Assembly (NCBI RefSeq): GCF_963576675.1
Contig: NC_088916.1
Location: 18,576,501-18,640,500 of the forward strand
Reading direction: 5' to 3'
From: Euphorbia lathyris
Lineage: Eukaryota > Streptophyta > Magnoliopsida > Malpighiales > Euphorbiaceae
Length of the DNA: 64,000 nt
Shown: piece by piece, positions 9,505-20,284 of the stretch
Position numbering within the stretch: position 1 is the stretch's first letter
How the letters are laid out: the number at the start of each line of letters is the position of its first letter
The notes under the pieces: generated by a model
Seen by the model: the letters and a program-made list of their open reading frames with translations, nothing else
Database searches by the model: none
What the model was told of the DNA's origin: nothing
Translations under genes and position numbers: made by a program

Positions 9505-12500
9505 TCATTTTCTGACAAAATATTTGCGGAGATTTTGGAGGTTCCATGTGCATGGCAATGTATTGCCCTCGATGTCCTGTATTTTAAATGTGGCAGATCC
9601 AATCTTGTCCACTATCTGATATGGACCTGTCCAGTTGAGTCCTAACTTGCCCTTGCCTTCTCGAGATTGGACTTTATCAGCTTTACGGAGCACAAGATCT
9701 CCCACATTTAGATCCACAAGCTTGACATTTTTATCATGGTAAGCCGCAATCCGCTGTTTGTATGCTGCCATGCGCACATAGGATTGATCCCTGCGATCTT
9801 CTATCTGATCTAAGTGCTCCCTTAGTCGTTTGTCGTTGTCCTCTTCACAATAAAAGGCCACTCGATCACTGGGGACCTGTATTTCGACTGGAATAACGAC
9901 TTCAACGCTATGAGAAAGGGCGAATGGTGTTTCCCCCGTAGCCGTCCTCGGGGTGGTGCGATAAGCCCATAAAACACTTGTCATCTGATCCGCCCACTTC
10001 TTATCATGCTCTCCCAATCTCTTCTTTATCCCCTTCACGATCGTCCGATTGGTAACTTCAGTCATTCCATTGGACTGGGGATAATAAACGGAGGCGAATC
10101 TGTTCAGGATGCCCAACCCCTCACAGAAAGCCTTGAATTCTCCACAGTTGAACTGTGTTCCATTATCGGTGATGATGGTATGTGGAACACCGTATCTTCC
10201 TACGATGTTGTCTTTGACGAATTCCACCATTCGTTCTGCAGTAATGGAGGAAACAGCTTCGGCTTCTACCCATTTGGTGAAATGGTCCACTGCCACTACC
10301 ACGTACCTTCTCTGCCGGCGAGTCGGAGGAAATGGGCCGATAATGTCTATTCCCCAGAGGGCGAATGGACGTCCTTCTATGATTGGCCTCTGAATGTGTT
10401 TGGTAGTATGTGATTCATTCGCATGAATCTGACAATTGTGACAAGATTCTACCAATTTTTGGGCATCCAATTCAGCCGTGGGCCAGTAGAAACCTGCTAA
10501 CCTGGACTTTTTCAAGATGGTGGTGGATGCTTCATGTGCCCCACATGATCCCTCATGTAGCTCCTTGAGGATTTGTTGTCCTTCTTCCGACAGAATGCAC
10601 TTCAACCAAGGATGACTAAAGGACTTTCTGTAAAGGCAGTCATTGATCACGGAGAAATAAGCCGCTCTCCTAACTATCTACCGTGCCTCTTCTTTGTCCT
10701 CAGGTAAGGTTCCATTCAGCAGATATTGGCGGATGACTGATCTCCAATCATCTTCCACTGTTGTGAGTTGAGAAACTTCCTCTGAGGCGAATGCTGGAGC
10801 TATTTTAACTTCGAAGGGACAATCCGGATCCGTCCAGTTCTCCTCATAAGAGGCCATTTTGGCCAAATTATCCGCCTCTGTGTTGGACTCCCTCGGTACG
10901 TGAATCAGTTCCCATTTAGTTTCCTTAGCTTCAAGGTGATCCAGCAACTTTTTGACTTTCGCTACGTATTTGGCCAGAACCTCGTCTTTCACCTCGTAAT
11001 TCTTGATTACTTGGTTGACCATTAGTTTAGAGTCGCTATAGATCACGATCCGCTCCGGAGTGATTTCTTTGAGTAGGCGTAATCCCAATATCAGAGCTTC
11101 ATATTCAGCAGCATTATTAGTGGCATGGAAATTTAATTTTGCTGCGTATCATAATTTTATGAAATGGGGACCCTTGATCACAACGCCTACGCCAGCTCCA
11201 TCCGCCGAGGAGGCACCATCGGTGTACATTGACCATTCCTCTATCGGAGGCTTGGGATGATCTATCCCTTCGTCAGTGAATTCATTCACGAAGTCTGCCA
11301 GGACCTGACTCTTTAAAGCTGACCTGCTTTCATACCTCACATCGAATTTGCCCAGGCGGATTGCCCATTCCATTAGCCTTCCCGAAGTGTCTGGTTTTTG
11401 CAACACCTTTCTCATTGGTATATTTGTTCGAACCACTATAGTATGCGCCTGAAAATATGGCCTAAGGCGGATTGCCGTGGTTACAACAGCCAGTGCCATT
11501 TTATCAAGCTTTGAATACCTGGTTTCGGTGTCTTTCAGAACCTTGCTCACGTAATAAATCGGAAACTGCTGGCCATCCTCTTCTCGTATCATGACCGTGC
11601 ATACGGCTTTGTCCGTAACCGATACATACATGTAGAGGTCTTCTCCCTTCAAAGGTCGACTCATCATGGGTGGCTCCGTGAGGAACCGCTTGATTCCTTC
11701 GAAGGCTCTTTCACAATCCTCATTCCACTCGAATGCCTTTTCCTTCTTAATGACTTCGTAAAAGGGCTGGCATCTGCGGGCTGAACAAGAGATAAACCTG
11801 CCCAAGGCTATGATACGCCCGTTAAGGCGTTGTACTTCTCTGATATTCTGCGGTGCTTGCATTTCCAGAACCGCCTTAACTTTGTCAGGATTTGGACTAA
11901 CTCCTTTTTCGCTGATCATGAACCCTAAGAATTTTCCATATGTTGCCCCGAAAGTGCACTTCTCTGGGTTCAACTTAATGTTGTGGCATCGGAGTACGTC
12001 CAGTACCTCCTTTATATCATCCGCATGCTTTTCTATGGTCGTACTTTTGATGATCATATCATCTACATAGATAGAATAGTTACCCCTTTTACTATCTGCG
12101 AATATCTTGTTCATTATCCTCTGATAAGTTGCACCTGCGTTCTTAAGCCCAAAGGGCATAACTTTGAAACAATAAGTGGCTTGGTGTGTTACGAACGAGG
12201 TCTTGATTCTATCCGAGGGCTCCATAGGGATCTGATGATAACTTGACTTCACATCAGTAAAGGAGTACATTGCGTGACCGGCAGTTCCATCTACAAGCAT
12301 ATCAATACATGGCAAAGGATAGTTGTCTTTGGGGCAAGCTTTATTGAGATCTGTAAAGTCAATGCACATGCGGTAAGATCCGCCAGCTTTTTTCACCAAA
12401 ACGACGTTCGCCAACCACTGAGTGTAAAGCACCTCCTCAATGGCATCCGCCTTCTGGAGCTTGGCGATCTCTTCCTCTATCACCTTCTGCCTTTCCGGGC

Positions 12501-15285
12501 CATGATTTCTCCGCTTCTGAGCCACAGGAACTGCATCCTTATCAATGTTGAGCTTGTGAGTGATTACGTCTGGGCTGATTCCGGGGAGAATTCCATCCTT
12601 CCATACGAAGACATCTTCTGCCTCGTGGAGCACTTTGGTGATTGCATTTTTAATTTCATCTTTGAGCCCTTTGGCCATTCGCACTTGCTTTTCATCCATC
12701 ATAAGGTACATTTCGGTCTCGCCCAAGGCCATCGTTACGCGTTCCTCCTCATCTTCCTCCTTAGATTGAGGGCGAATCATTAGTGATGCCGAATACGTCT
12801 CTTGGGCCACCTTTTGGCTACCTTTGATCATTACACCTCCCTTGGCCGTGGGAATGTAAAGTGTTAAGTGGCGAATGGAGATAAGAGCTGCAACTTCGGA
12901 GATAAAAGGCCGTCCGAGGATGATATTGTAAGCTAAGTGACCATCTAAGACCGAAAATTCTAAATCTCCCCTCCAAACTTGATCATCGTCTGTAAGCTCA
13001 CAGTCCAAAGTAACTTGGCCTTTTGTTTGAATAGTATGTCCTGTCACTCCTAAGATATCGACCACGGTTGGCTCCACTTGAACAGGATCAATCATGAGTT
13101 TGGCGAAAGCTCCTCTGGTGATGACATTGCATGAACTCCCAGTATCAATCATTACCTTTTTCATCTCCCAGCCTTCCACCATCATAGTGACGACCAGTGC
13201 ATCTGCGTGGGGTGGTATCTCAGGACCTGCATCGGAAAAGGGGCGATTTAACGACGTCCTGTCAAGGGCGGTAGTCCTTGCCTTTTTTAACGTTGGCTGG
13301 TACCCAGGTCCGCCCGCTATGACATTGATGGTACCCTTTCCTTTCTTCTTTGGGTCCTCCTTGGGTCTGTCACCATCTCCTCTCTTGCCTTCAGTTTGGA
13401 TGAACCGATCCAATTTTCCCCTTTCTATGAGACGCTCAATTTCTCGAGCTAACTCCCAGCATGCATCAGTGTCGTGGCCATTTTTCCTATGATACTTACA
13501 ATAGTTTTTAGGATTTTTACCATTATTGGTGTACTCCCCTCCCTTCGGTTCGGGGTATGAAATGCTCCGTTTGTATTGACTGTTCTCGATCCACATAAAG
13601 ACTTCACTTTTAGAAGCATTAAGAGGTGTGAAAGAGGTGACAAACGTTGATTTGTTCTTAGAATCTCTTCGCCTATTTCTAGAGGAAGAATCCTGACGCT
13701 TGTCTCTGTCTCTATCTCGGGGACGAGATTCGCCCTTGTCCCTCCTTGGCGATGACGGTGAACCTCGGCGAATGTCATCCACCTCAATAAAATCTTTACA
13801 ACGCTCCATCAACTCTGCCATACTGGTGGGTTTCTTTCGAATGAGATCTTCCTGCAAACTCTTACAGGTGGTATTTCTTACGAAGAATTCCACAACTACG
13901 GAGATGTCCACATCAACAATTTGTATGCATAATTGGTTGAAAGTGTCCACGTACTCCCGAAGGGATTCATTCGCCTTTTGCTTTAACTCAAAAAGTTTCC
14001 CAGATTTCACTACTGGAGGAATACAGCCAGCAAACTTAGCACAAAATTCCCGGCTCAACTGATCAAAGCTGTTTATCGAACCTGGAGGTAAAGATTGAAA
14101 CCACAAATAGGCTAGGCCTCCCAGTGTGGTAACAAACATTTTACAGAGCACGGGCTCGGTGGCACGGTTGAGTCTAAGCAGTATTCGATATTTTCTAACA
14201 TGAGCTTCTGGATTGTCATTTCCTGTGTATGTCGCAAGATTGGGAATTTTAAAGGCTCTGTCTGTTTCCTCCGCCTCAATCCAAGATGCGAAAGGCGAAT
14301 CCTTATTGGCGAATGGATTATGCCTAGCATTTTCTTCATTCATACGGAGCACCAGGGCTCTAACTCTATCATCAAAATTTTCTGAATTCGCCCTTGGACG
14401 ACCTCTTCGTGGCGATCTGCTTGGGGAAGAAGAAGAAGAACTTGAATCAGACGATGGATCTGATGGCGAACGCCTTCCTCCATTACCGCGTCCACTTCCT
14501 CCTCCGCCTCCTCCTCCACCACCACCTCCTCCTCCGTTTCCTCCACCTGGGGGAGTCGGACCATTTCCTCCCCCCTGGCCTCCTGACGGGATGTGCCCAA
14601 CAGTTCCTGAAGGCAGCGGCGCTGGTGGTCCACTTGCATGGGATGTCTTTTCTGGCCTTTTACTTCGTCTACGGCCAGTAGATGGGGGCGATCTGCCACG
14701 ACGGGAGGATCTCACTCGTCGGGGCGAAGGTGACCTTGTCCGCCTACCTTTCTCTTTTCTATGCTTCTTGTGAGTTGGCCCCTTAGATCCGCCAAGGGAT
14801 ACATTCGTCCGTGGACGCCTGGGTACATTGGACCCACCAAGATTCAACCCCGGACCCCTAGACCCGCCAGGAAGGGTCGTATCATTTCTTTGACTTCCTT
14901 CACCAGGGAATAACTCCCGATTAATTGGTCGCTCGCCACCTGATGTCGTGGAAGTTACCATGGAATCCGTGTTGTGAGCTTGAAGGAACGAAGAGCTATG
15001 GGCACCTGGTCCAAGGCCAAAGTTTAACAAAGGCCAAGATGAAACGGTCGATGTAGACGTCGTGCTCCAACGTGGAGGAAGAGTCATGTATGCTCGAAGG
15101 CGATTCCCTATCTCAAGTCCATATCGCGCCTCAATATCTTGAGCACACATATTGATAAAAGCCGCTGTAGGCATGTTACTGTCGACATGCGTTATAGGAG
15201 TAGTTGTATCGGTGCGACCAGCACTAGATGGTGTAACTAACGGCGTTTCAATCCCTGTGGAGGGATTTTGACCTCCATTGGTCAT
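9505..15285 (-). pseudogene. gag-pol: Gag-pol polyprotein of the Tat gypsy element
   Basis: One frame of 1,927 codons. Approximate residues: Arg/Ser/Gly-rich N-terminus with a poly-Gly run (250-263); gag domain 300-500; a CKYHRKNGH..C knuckle-like motif at 596-609; aspartic protease DTGSS at 714-718; RT with MCIDFTDLNKACPKDNYPLP at 973-992 and YVDDM at 1073-1077; RNase H about 1230-1330; then a second RNase H starting MYTDGASS at about 1356, continued beyond the first stop (IVIYSDSKL, PRESNTEADNLA). Integrase has the zinc module HEGSCGAHE...CHNC, then WGIDIIGPF, ITDNGTQF and NGMTEVTNR, so D,D,E are present. In-frame stops TGA at 11,149-11,151 (codon 1379) and TAG at 10,678-10,680 (codon 1536) break it. 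The start is the first ATG after the primer site. Confidence 0.92.
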
Positions 15286-15329
15286 TGCGTTTTCAGCGTG
15301 AACGAAAAACCCTTTGTTTGATTAAGGAT

Positions 15330-15347
15330 TCCACGCTCACCGCACCA
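15330..15347 (-). other. Primer-binding site, tRNA-Phe
   Basis: The plus-strand text tccacgctcaccgcacca is the 3' end (with CCA) of plant tRNA-Phe as I know it, 18 of 18 bases. Read on the minus strand it is the complementary primer site, one base after the 5' LTR. This fixes the element's orientation. Confidence 0.85.
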
Positions 15348-15348
15348 A

Positions 15349-15825
15349 TGATAACTTGAGGAAAAATCCTTGATCGGAGCCCTTCCCTATGAGGCGCCGT
15401 TGGGATCGGCCGGGGACACTCCGATGCCAAAGTCAGTAAGATGAATCAAGGAAACCAACTGAATTGACAAGGGTTGTAAGAATTTGTACCTTGATAGCCT
15501 AGGGGATCGGGCTATATATAGCTGGGAAGTTGTAACCTTCAGGTAACTAGAAAGTCTCCATTAATGCTTCATTAATGGCGGTTATGGGTTATCCTTAACC
15601 TGGCGGCTTAGCTAATTAATAACTTATTAATGATCTTTTATGGCCGAGTTGGCGGCCAGCCGTTATAGAGGCGAATGGAGAGATTCGCCTTATAGGTCCG
15701 CCAGCGGATCTCTTGGAGCTGACCCGTGGAGATTCGCCAGCCAGCTTCCCTTTGGGGATCACTACGTGGCGTACTTTGAGGTGAATATCCCCTTTGGTCC
15801 TCAGGATAATATCTCGATGTTATCA
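15349..15825 (-). repeat. 5' LTR of the gypsy element
   Basis: 477-bp LTR with TGATAAC...GTTATCA ends next to the primer site. It matches 5795-6271 without indels. The outer edge is followed by the TGTAC duplication. Confidence 0.92.
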
Positions 15826-15830
15826 TGTAC

Positions 15831-16380
15831 TAAGCGTGAGGCATTCTGAAATATGGTATTACACTTTCTTCGTCTCCAATCAATTAGGTCCATATAGATT
15901 CTCAGATAGTGATTGGGGAGGGTGTCCGGATGATAGAAGATCCACAGGAGCGTTTTGTGTTTTTTTAGATCACATTTTGATAGCTTGGCATACTATAAAG
16001 CAACCCACAATAGCTCGTTCCTTAACGAAGTGTGAATACAAGGCAATTGCAAATGCTACCGTCGAACTTCTCTGGCTTCGATTTCTTTTTGAGGATCTTG
16101 GGTATCTCATTCCACCTCCAGTTCAACTCTAGTATAATAATATTGGAGCCATTTATCTCACGGTAAATCCAGTGTTCCATGCCAGATCAACCAAGCATAT
16201 AGAGCTTGACTTTCACTTTGCTTGGGAACAAGTTCAAACAAGATTTCTTACATGTTCGCTTCATACCAACGGATGATCAAGTTTCATATGTTCTTACCAA
16301 GCCTCTGACTAGTGCTCGATTTCAAACACTAGGTTCTCGATTAAATATACAACCTCACTATCGACTTGTGGAGGTGTTAT
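15831..16380 (+). pseudogene. Copia RNase H fragment, right piece
   Basis: Continues the relic cut at 5794. RNase H motifs: RFSDSDWGGCPDDRRSTGAFCVFL, AWHTIKQPTIARS, ATVELLWLRFL, a TAG at 16,130-16,132, then [25 protein letters not shown] and degenerate C-terminal text. It ends 'tgtggaggtg' at about 16,376, where an LTR starting TGTTATATTGATC may begin. There are several stops and frameshifts. The length from here back to 5690 suits a copia RT/RNase H region. Confidence 0.75.
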
Positions 16381-16925
16381 ATTGATCTCTAAGACAATTA
16401 CAGTTAAATATTTTAAATTATCAGATTATCAAATCTTATCTCTATCTATCTTATTTGTCTTTCTAAATTGTGTAACCCTAACTACTCTCTCCTAAATTAA
16501 TTTGTTTCAATCAATTTAACCACTACAGAACACGATTTAAGCCTAATTTTCACAATAGCGCAAAAACTATTTAAATAATCTTTAAATTTAAACTACGAGT
16601 GAATATAGTCCAACTGGCAAATTGGCTAAAAAATCATTGGAAATTATGATTTTACTATTTGATAGAAAAAGGATATTGCATATTTTTAGTATAATTTCTA
16701 ACATTGTTGTCATTCATATAATATTTTGTTTTTTCAATTAGACTAGCTTATTTTAAAATTATGTGATTTTAAATGATTTTATTAATTATTGGATTTTATT
16801 TGGATTGAATACATTTCATGAATTATTTTTTATGTTTCTAATTTATCAGAAAAGACCTTACATTAATTTATTTGTTACAAAAGAAGTTACTGTAAAAGAA
16901 AGCTACACTACCCTAATACCTCCTT
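16381..16925. other. Probable LTR remnant and AT-rich spacer
   Basis: Sequence after the copia relic's polypurine-like end may be its decayed 3' LTR, up to about 16,530. The rest is AT-rich with no recognisable gene or paired repeat. Confidence 0.35.
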
Positions 16926-16926
16926 G

Positions 16927-18043
16927 TATCTCAGTGGATTGGGGCGGTTTTATTTGGCAGAAATACATACCTCCTAGACGATCTATTTTATGCTGGAGCT
17001 TCTCCACGGTAAGCTAGCAACGCAAGACATTCTACAAACCAGAGGTTTTTCCTTAGCTCCCAGGTGTGAGCTTTGCAAAGCTAATGTTGAAAACATTTTT
17101 CATTTATTTGTGGATTGCGTCTACAGCAACGCTCTTTGGCGTGCAATTGCGGATGACTTCGGCATCAGTCTCCCTTACTCAAGTTCGTTTAACGATTTTT
17201 TCAGCAATCTACAGTTTATGGAAAGACGCCCTTGGGGGAGAACTTGGAACCTTGCAATTACCACTTGCCTGTGGCTCATTTGGCGCAGCAGAAATGCTGC
17301 CATATTTGATGGCGAGCTCCCTTCAATCCAAAATTCAGTAAATCGGCTGCAGGGCTTTATCAGAGAATGTTGTGCTGCTTGGTCGCCTCTTCTGACTGAT
17401 CGGATCAGACCTCCTCCGGAACCAAATTACATCTAGGTACGTTGGATCCCCCACCCTCGGCGGGATGGATCAAGGTAAACACTGACGGCTCAGCCTTAGG
17501 CTCGCCAGGGCCTGCTGGTGCGGGAGGGATATACAGAACTACGAGAGGTTTCGCCACGGGTTGCTTTGCCTTCCCAATTCCAAACTCATATGCGATGTTT
17601 GCGGAACTTAAGGCTATCACTTTTGCAATTGAAATGGCTTGGGAGAAGAATTGGCACAGGCTATGGATCAAAACGGACTCTACTACTGCTGTTCATATGC
17701 TTCGTACCAAGTCGACAAACATTCCCTGGGAAATTCGTCAAGATTGGCTCCGTTGTCTGGCCCGCGGAGCATCAATGGAGATTAATATCACACACATCTA
17801 TAGAGAAGGGAAGCAAGCCGCACTCTGTTTAGCCCATCACGGGGTAACGACTTCTGATATTACCTGGTGGCCATCTGCACCAGAATTTTGCAAACATTTT
17901 ATTTTTGAGGATCGTTGTAATATTGCTCACTTACATTTCTTTTAGACTCTTTATCTCTATGTATTCTTTTATACTTTTTTTAATAATATTGGGTTCGACG
18001 AGTCCCCTGGGCTCTCGTCTCTGTCCCAGCCTTCATTCAAAAA
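16927..18043 (+). pseudogene. LINE 3' end: zf-RVT and RNase H
   Basis: 5'-truncated L1-type LINE. A zinc-binding reverse-transcriptase C-terminal domain (zf-RVT type) is visible: WQKYIPPRRSILCW, LLHGKLATQDILQTRGFSL, CELCKANVENIFHLFVDC, LWLIWRSRNAAIF. After a frameshift near 17,440 comes a plant-type RNase H at 17,442-17,945: WIKVNTDGSALGSPGPAGAGG, FAELKAITFAIEMAW, KTDSTTAVHML, HIYREGKQAA. Another frameshift lies near 16,990. The 3' UTR ends in a short A-run at about 18,037-18,043, consistent with a retroposed end. I did not find a clear target duplication. Confidence 0.75.
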
Positions 18044-18116
18044 AAGTTATATTATTAATTTTTTTATTGAATCAGCATTTTTAGCGAAATATTCCGACAC
18101 TCTCCAATTCTTTTTT

Positions 18117-18690
18117 ATGCCTATTATAACATGTATATTTGAAGGCATTAATATTTTTATATGTTTGCTAAGGATCTTGCTAAACTATCTGCTGTTGGTT
18201 ACGCTATTGACATGGCTATCAGCAAAGGTTGGCGGAAAATTTGGCTTGAAAGTGACTCAATATATATTATGCAGATGTTCAAATCTAAATCTTGTTCGGT
18301 TCCTTGGTTGTTTAGACAAAAACGGTTCAATTGTTTAAATTAGATCGATTCTGTGGCTTTTATGGTGTCTCATATTTTTCGTGAAGGAAATTATGTTGCG
18401 GACTCGCTTGCAAATTATGGGCGGACGACAATAGCATCGACTTGGTGGGATGTTGTCCCGAATTTTTGTGGATCGGTCTTTTTTCATGATCGTGTAGGAC
18501 GTTGAGTTTATTGTTTTTCCTAATTCTTTGGCTTCATTTTATTCTTTATCCTTTTCGTATTATGACATTTATTTACTCTTTTAATAAATTTGGTTTAGAG
18601 CTTTTTTTGGGTCTGTGGTGGGGGTGCCAGCATAGCTGGGATGTTCGCCTCTTACCCTTCCTCGCTGACCAATCTTTAATAAAAAAGGAG
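18117..18690 (+). pseudogene. Second, diverged LINE RNase H fragment
   Basis: Traces of the same LINE-type RNase H: FAKDLAKLSAVGYAIDMAISKGW, WLESDSIYIMQMF, a TAG at about 18,341-18,343, then SHIFREGNYVADSLANYG and TWWDVVPNFC. It is too different from the copy just upstream to be a tandem duplicate. The 3' UTR ends with an 'aataaaaaa' stretch near 18,680. Dead fragment. Confidence 0.6.
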
Positions 18691-18755
18691 GTTTTTGAGT
18701 AAAATTAAAAGTTTGATTCACTTTAATAGTTTTAACTAGTCAAATCTCTAATAGT

Positions 18756-18916
18756 GGTGTTTGGTAAAAAAAAGATATTTGAAAGAGTTTATTGGATCTA
18801 AAAAGCTAGTAATTTTGAAAAAACTAGTCAAATTAGCTAACCAAAAAAATAATCAGCTAATAGTTATTTTCTAAATAGAGCCAATGTAATCCGCTAACGG
18901 CTATTTTCCAAACATG
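18756..18916. mobile_element. Possible MITE
   Basis: A left 'ggtgtttggtaaa' and a right 'ttttccaaacat' form a short inverted pair 160 bp apart, with AT-rich text and repeated 'agctaa' between them. This is the look of many plant hAT or Tourist MITEs. No target duplication is clear. Confidence 0.3.
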
Positions 18917-19302
18917 AATGTTAGCTATATTTTGTGAATATGCTAATTTTCAACCTTGTCACGTGTGGTTAGGGTGCGGGCGTGCTAGAGAAGATTATTT
19001 CTCAGTTAAAATGGTTAAGTTTATAGAATTGCGCGCCAAAACTTGAATTCTAAATAAAGCGATTGGAGAGGGACACAAGGATTGAAAAAGTCCCTTTTGG
19101 GTCTCTAGCACCGTTATAGAAACTTTGCTAGGTAATTGTTTTATTTAAGCTAATGCGATTGAGTAAAAAATGGGTAAAAACAAAGGAAATTAAAGGTGCG
19201 AAATTGACACAAGATTTGGTAAACATTTGGCATTTTATTGATATGAATCAAGGTTTGAATACATATGTTCAAAGTAAGCATAAAAAATGAAATTAATTAC
19301 AA
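18917..19302. other. Unassigned spacer left of copia B
   Basis: AT-rich sequence without an open frame. The text up to about 19,302 directly abuts the truncated gag of copia B. It may be flanking DNA or part of another degenerate element. Confidence 0.4.
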
Positions 19303-19634
19303 TTGAAGCCGAAAAGCTTCCCCTTAAGATAAACCCGATTGGTGAGTGTCTTCGTCATGTACAACTGTTCAAGCTTGAGCCAAACCCCAGCAGCTGAGGT
19401 TTCCTTCGAAACTTCTCTTAGCACTTTATCGCCAAGATACAGGACGATCGTACTGTAAGCCAATTCAAGAAGATCTTCTTTCTCCTCCTTCGTCATTGTC
19501 GCCGGAAATTCCTTCTCGCCCTTCAGAGCCTTCGCAACCTTCATTTGAACCAAGATTGCCTTCATCCTCTGTCTCCATAGAGCAAAATCTCCCTTACCAT
19601 TGAAACGCTCGATCTCGATCTTTGTAAAACCCAT
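19303..19634 (-). pseudogene. Truncated second gag start of copia B
   Basis: Encodes the first about 110 residues of gag (MGFTKIEIERFNGKGD... VYLKGKLFGF), identical in frame to the full copy, and stops abruptly at the truncation. The primer site before it carries a G-to-A change relative to the other copy (gctctaatacca against gctctgatacca). Confidence 0.75.
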
Positions 19635-19665
19635 TGCTCTATTCTTGATTAGCTCTAATACCAAT

Positions 19666-20233
19666 TGTTGAACTACGCTTCGAACGATCAATCAACCACA
19701 TAGAGAAACAAAGTACACAAAGATCACAGATTGGATCTTGAAACAACAATCAAAAGAATACACACAGAATTTACCCTGGTTCGGCTTAACTGCCTACATC
19801 CAGCAACTTCACTAATCAATGGAGATTACAACAAGATTGAAACAGTTTCTCCTTTTCCAGAAACTCTCGTGTTTTCCCAATCCCCAATTCAGATTATCAC
19901 AGTGTACACTTATGACTTAGTCTAAGAATCTCTCGTATGAAACTACTTCCCAACCCAGACCTTTTATAGCCTTTACAAAGTTGTGAAAATACCCAAAATA
20001 TCCTTACTCAAAAAATGTACAAACTCAGCAAGACCTACTGACCAGTGGTAACACAGCAAGACCATGTTGACCTGTATTATCACTTCAGTACCATGCTGAC
20101 CACAGCCATGCTGACTTGATAACTCAGCATTCCGACTTCTTGATTTTACTCTTGCTGACGGGTTGACTTACAATTACGCTGACTTGTTGACTCAGCATCA
20201 TCATCAGCAAGTGATAGAAAACAACGACTTACA
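19666..20233 (-). repeat. Inner LTR of copia B
   Basis: 568 bp, plus-strand ends TGTTGAACT...CTTACA. A TATA box reads TATAAAAGG on the minus strand (about 19,960-19,968). It is about 99% identical to 24,279-24,846. Confidence 0.85.
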
Positions 20234-20284
20234 ATCTCCACCTTGTCTTTCTATTCACTCCATCAACTAGTGAAGAAAATACAC

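Larger units (their letters stand above)
5795..15825 (-). mobile_element. Complete Ty3/gypsy element, Tat type
   Basis: A full-length 10,031-bp minus-strand retrotransposon. Both LTRs are 477 bp and start/end TGATAAC...GTTATCA. Identical 5-bp duplications TGTAC flank it (5790-5794, 15,826-15,830). The primer site matches tRNA-Phe, and a purine-rich tract abuts the 3' LTR. Gag-pol lies at 15,285-9505, and a separate plus-strand spliced gene lies at 6835-8861. A second, archaeal-type RNase H after the usual one and an antisense extra gene are features described for Tat/Retand elements. I count about ten LTR mismatches (about 98% identity), so insertion is fairly recent. It landed in an older copia fragment. 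Confidence 0.92.

Noticed and set aside
10006..10413. 135-codon plus-strand frame
   Set aside because: Antisense of the conserved integrase core of the gypsy element.
14213..14773. Proline-rich 186-codon frame on the plus strand
   Set aside because: It is the antisense of the Gly/Ser/Arg-rich gag region, so its length and composition are by-products.
15330..15347. Possible tRNA gene, because of tRNA-Phe 3' text
   Set aside because: Only 18 bases match and they abut the LTR; this is a primer-binding site.
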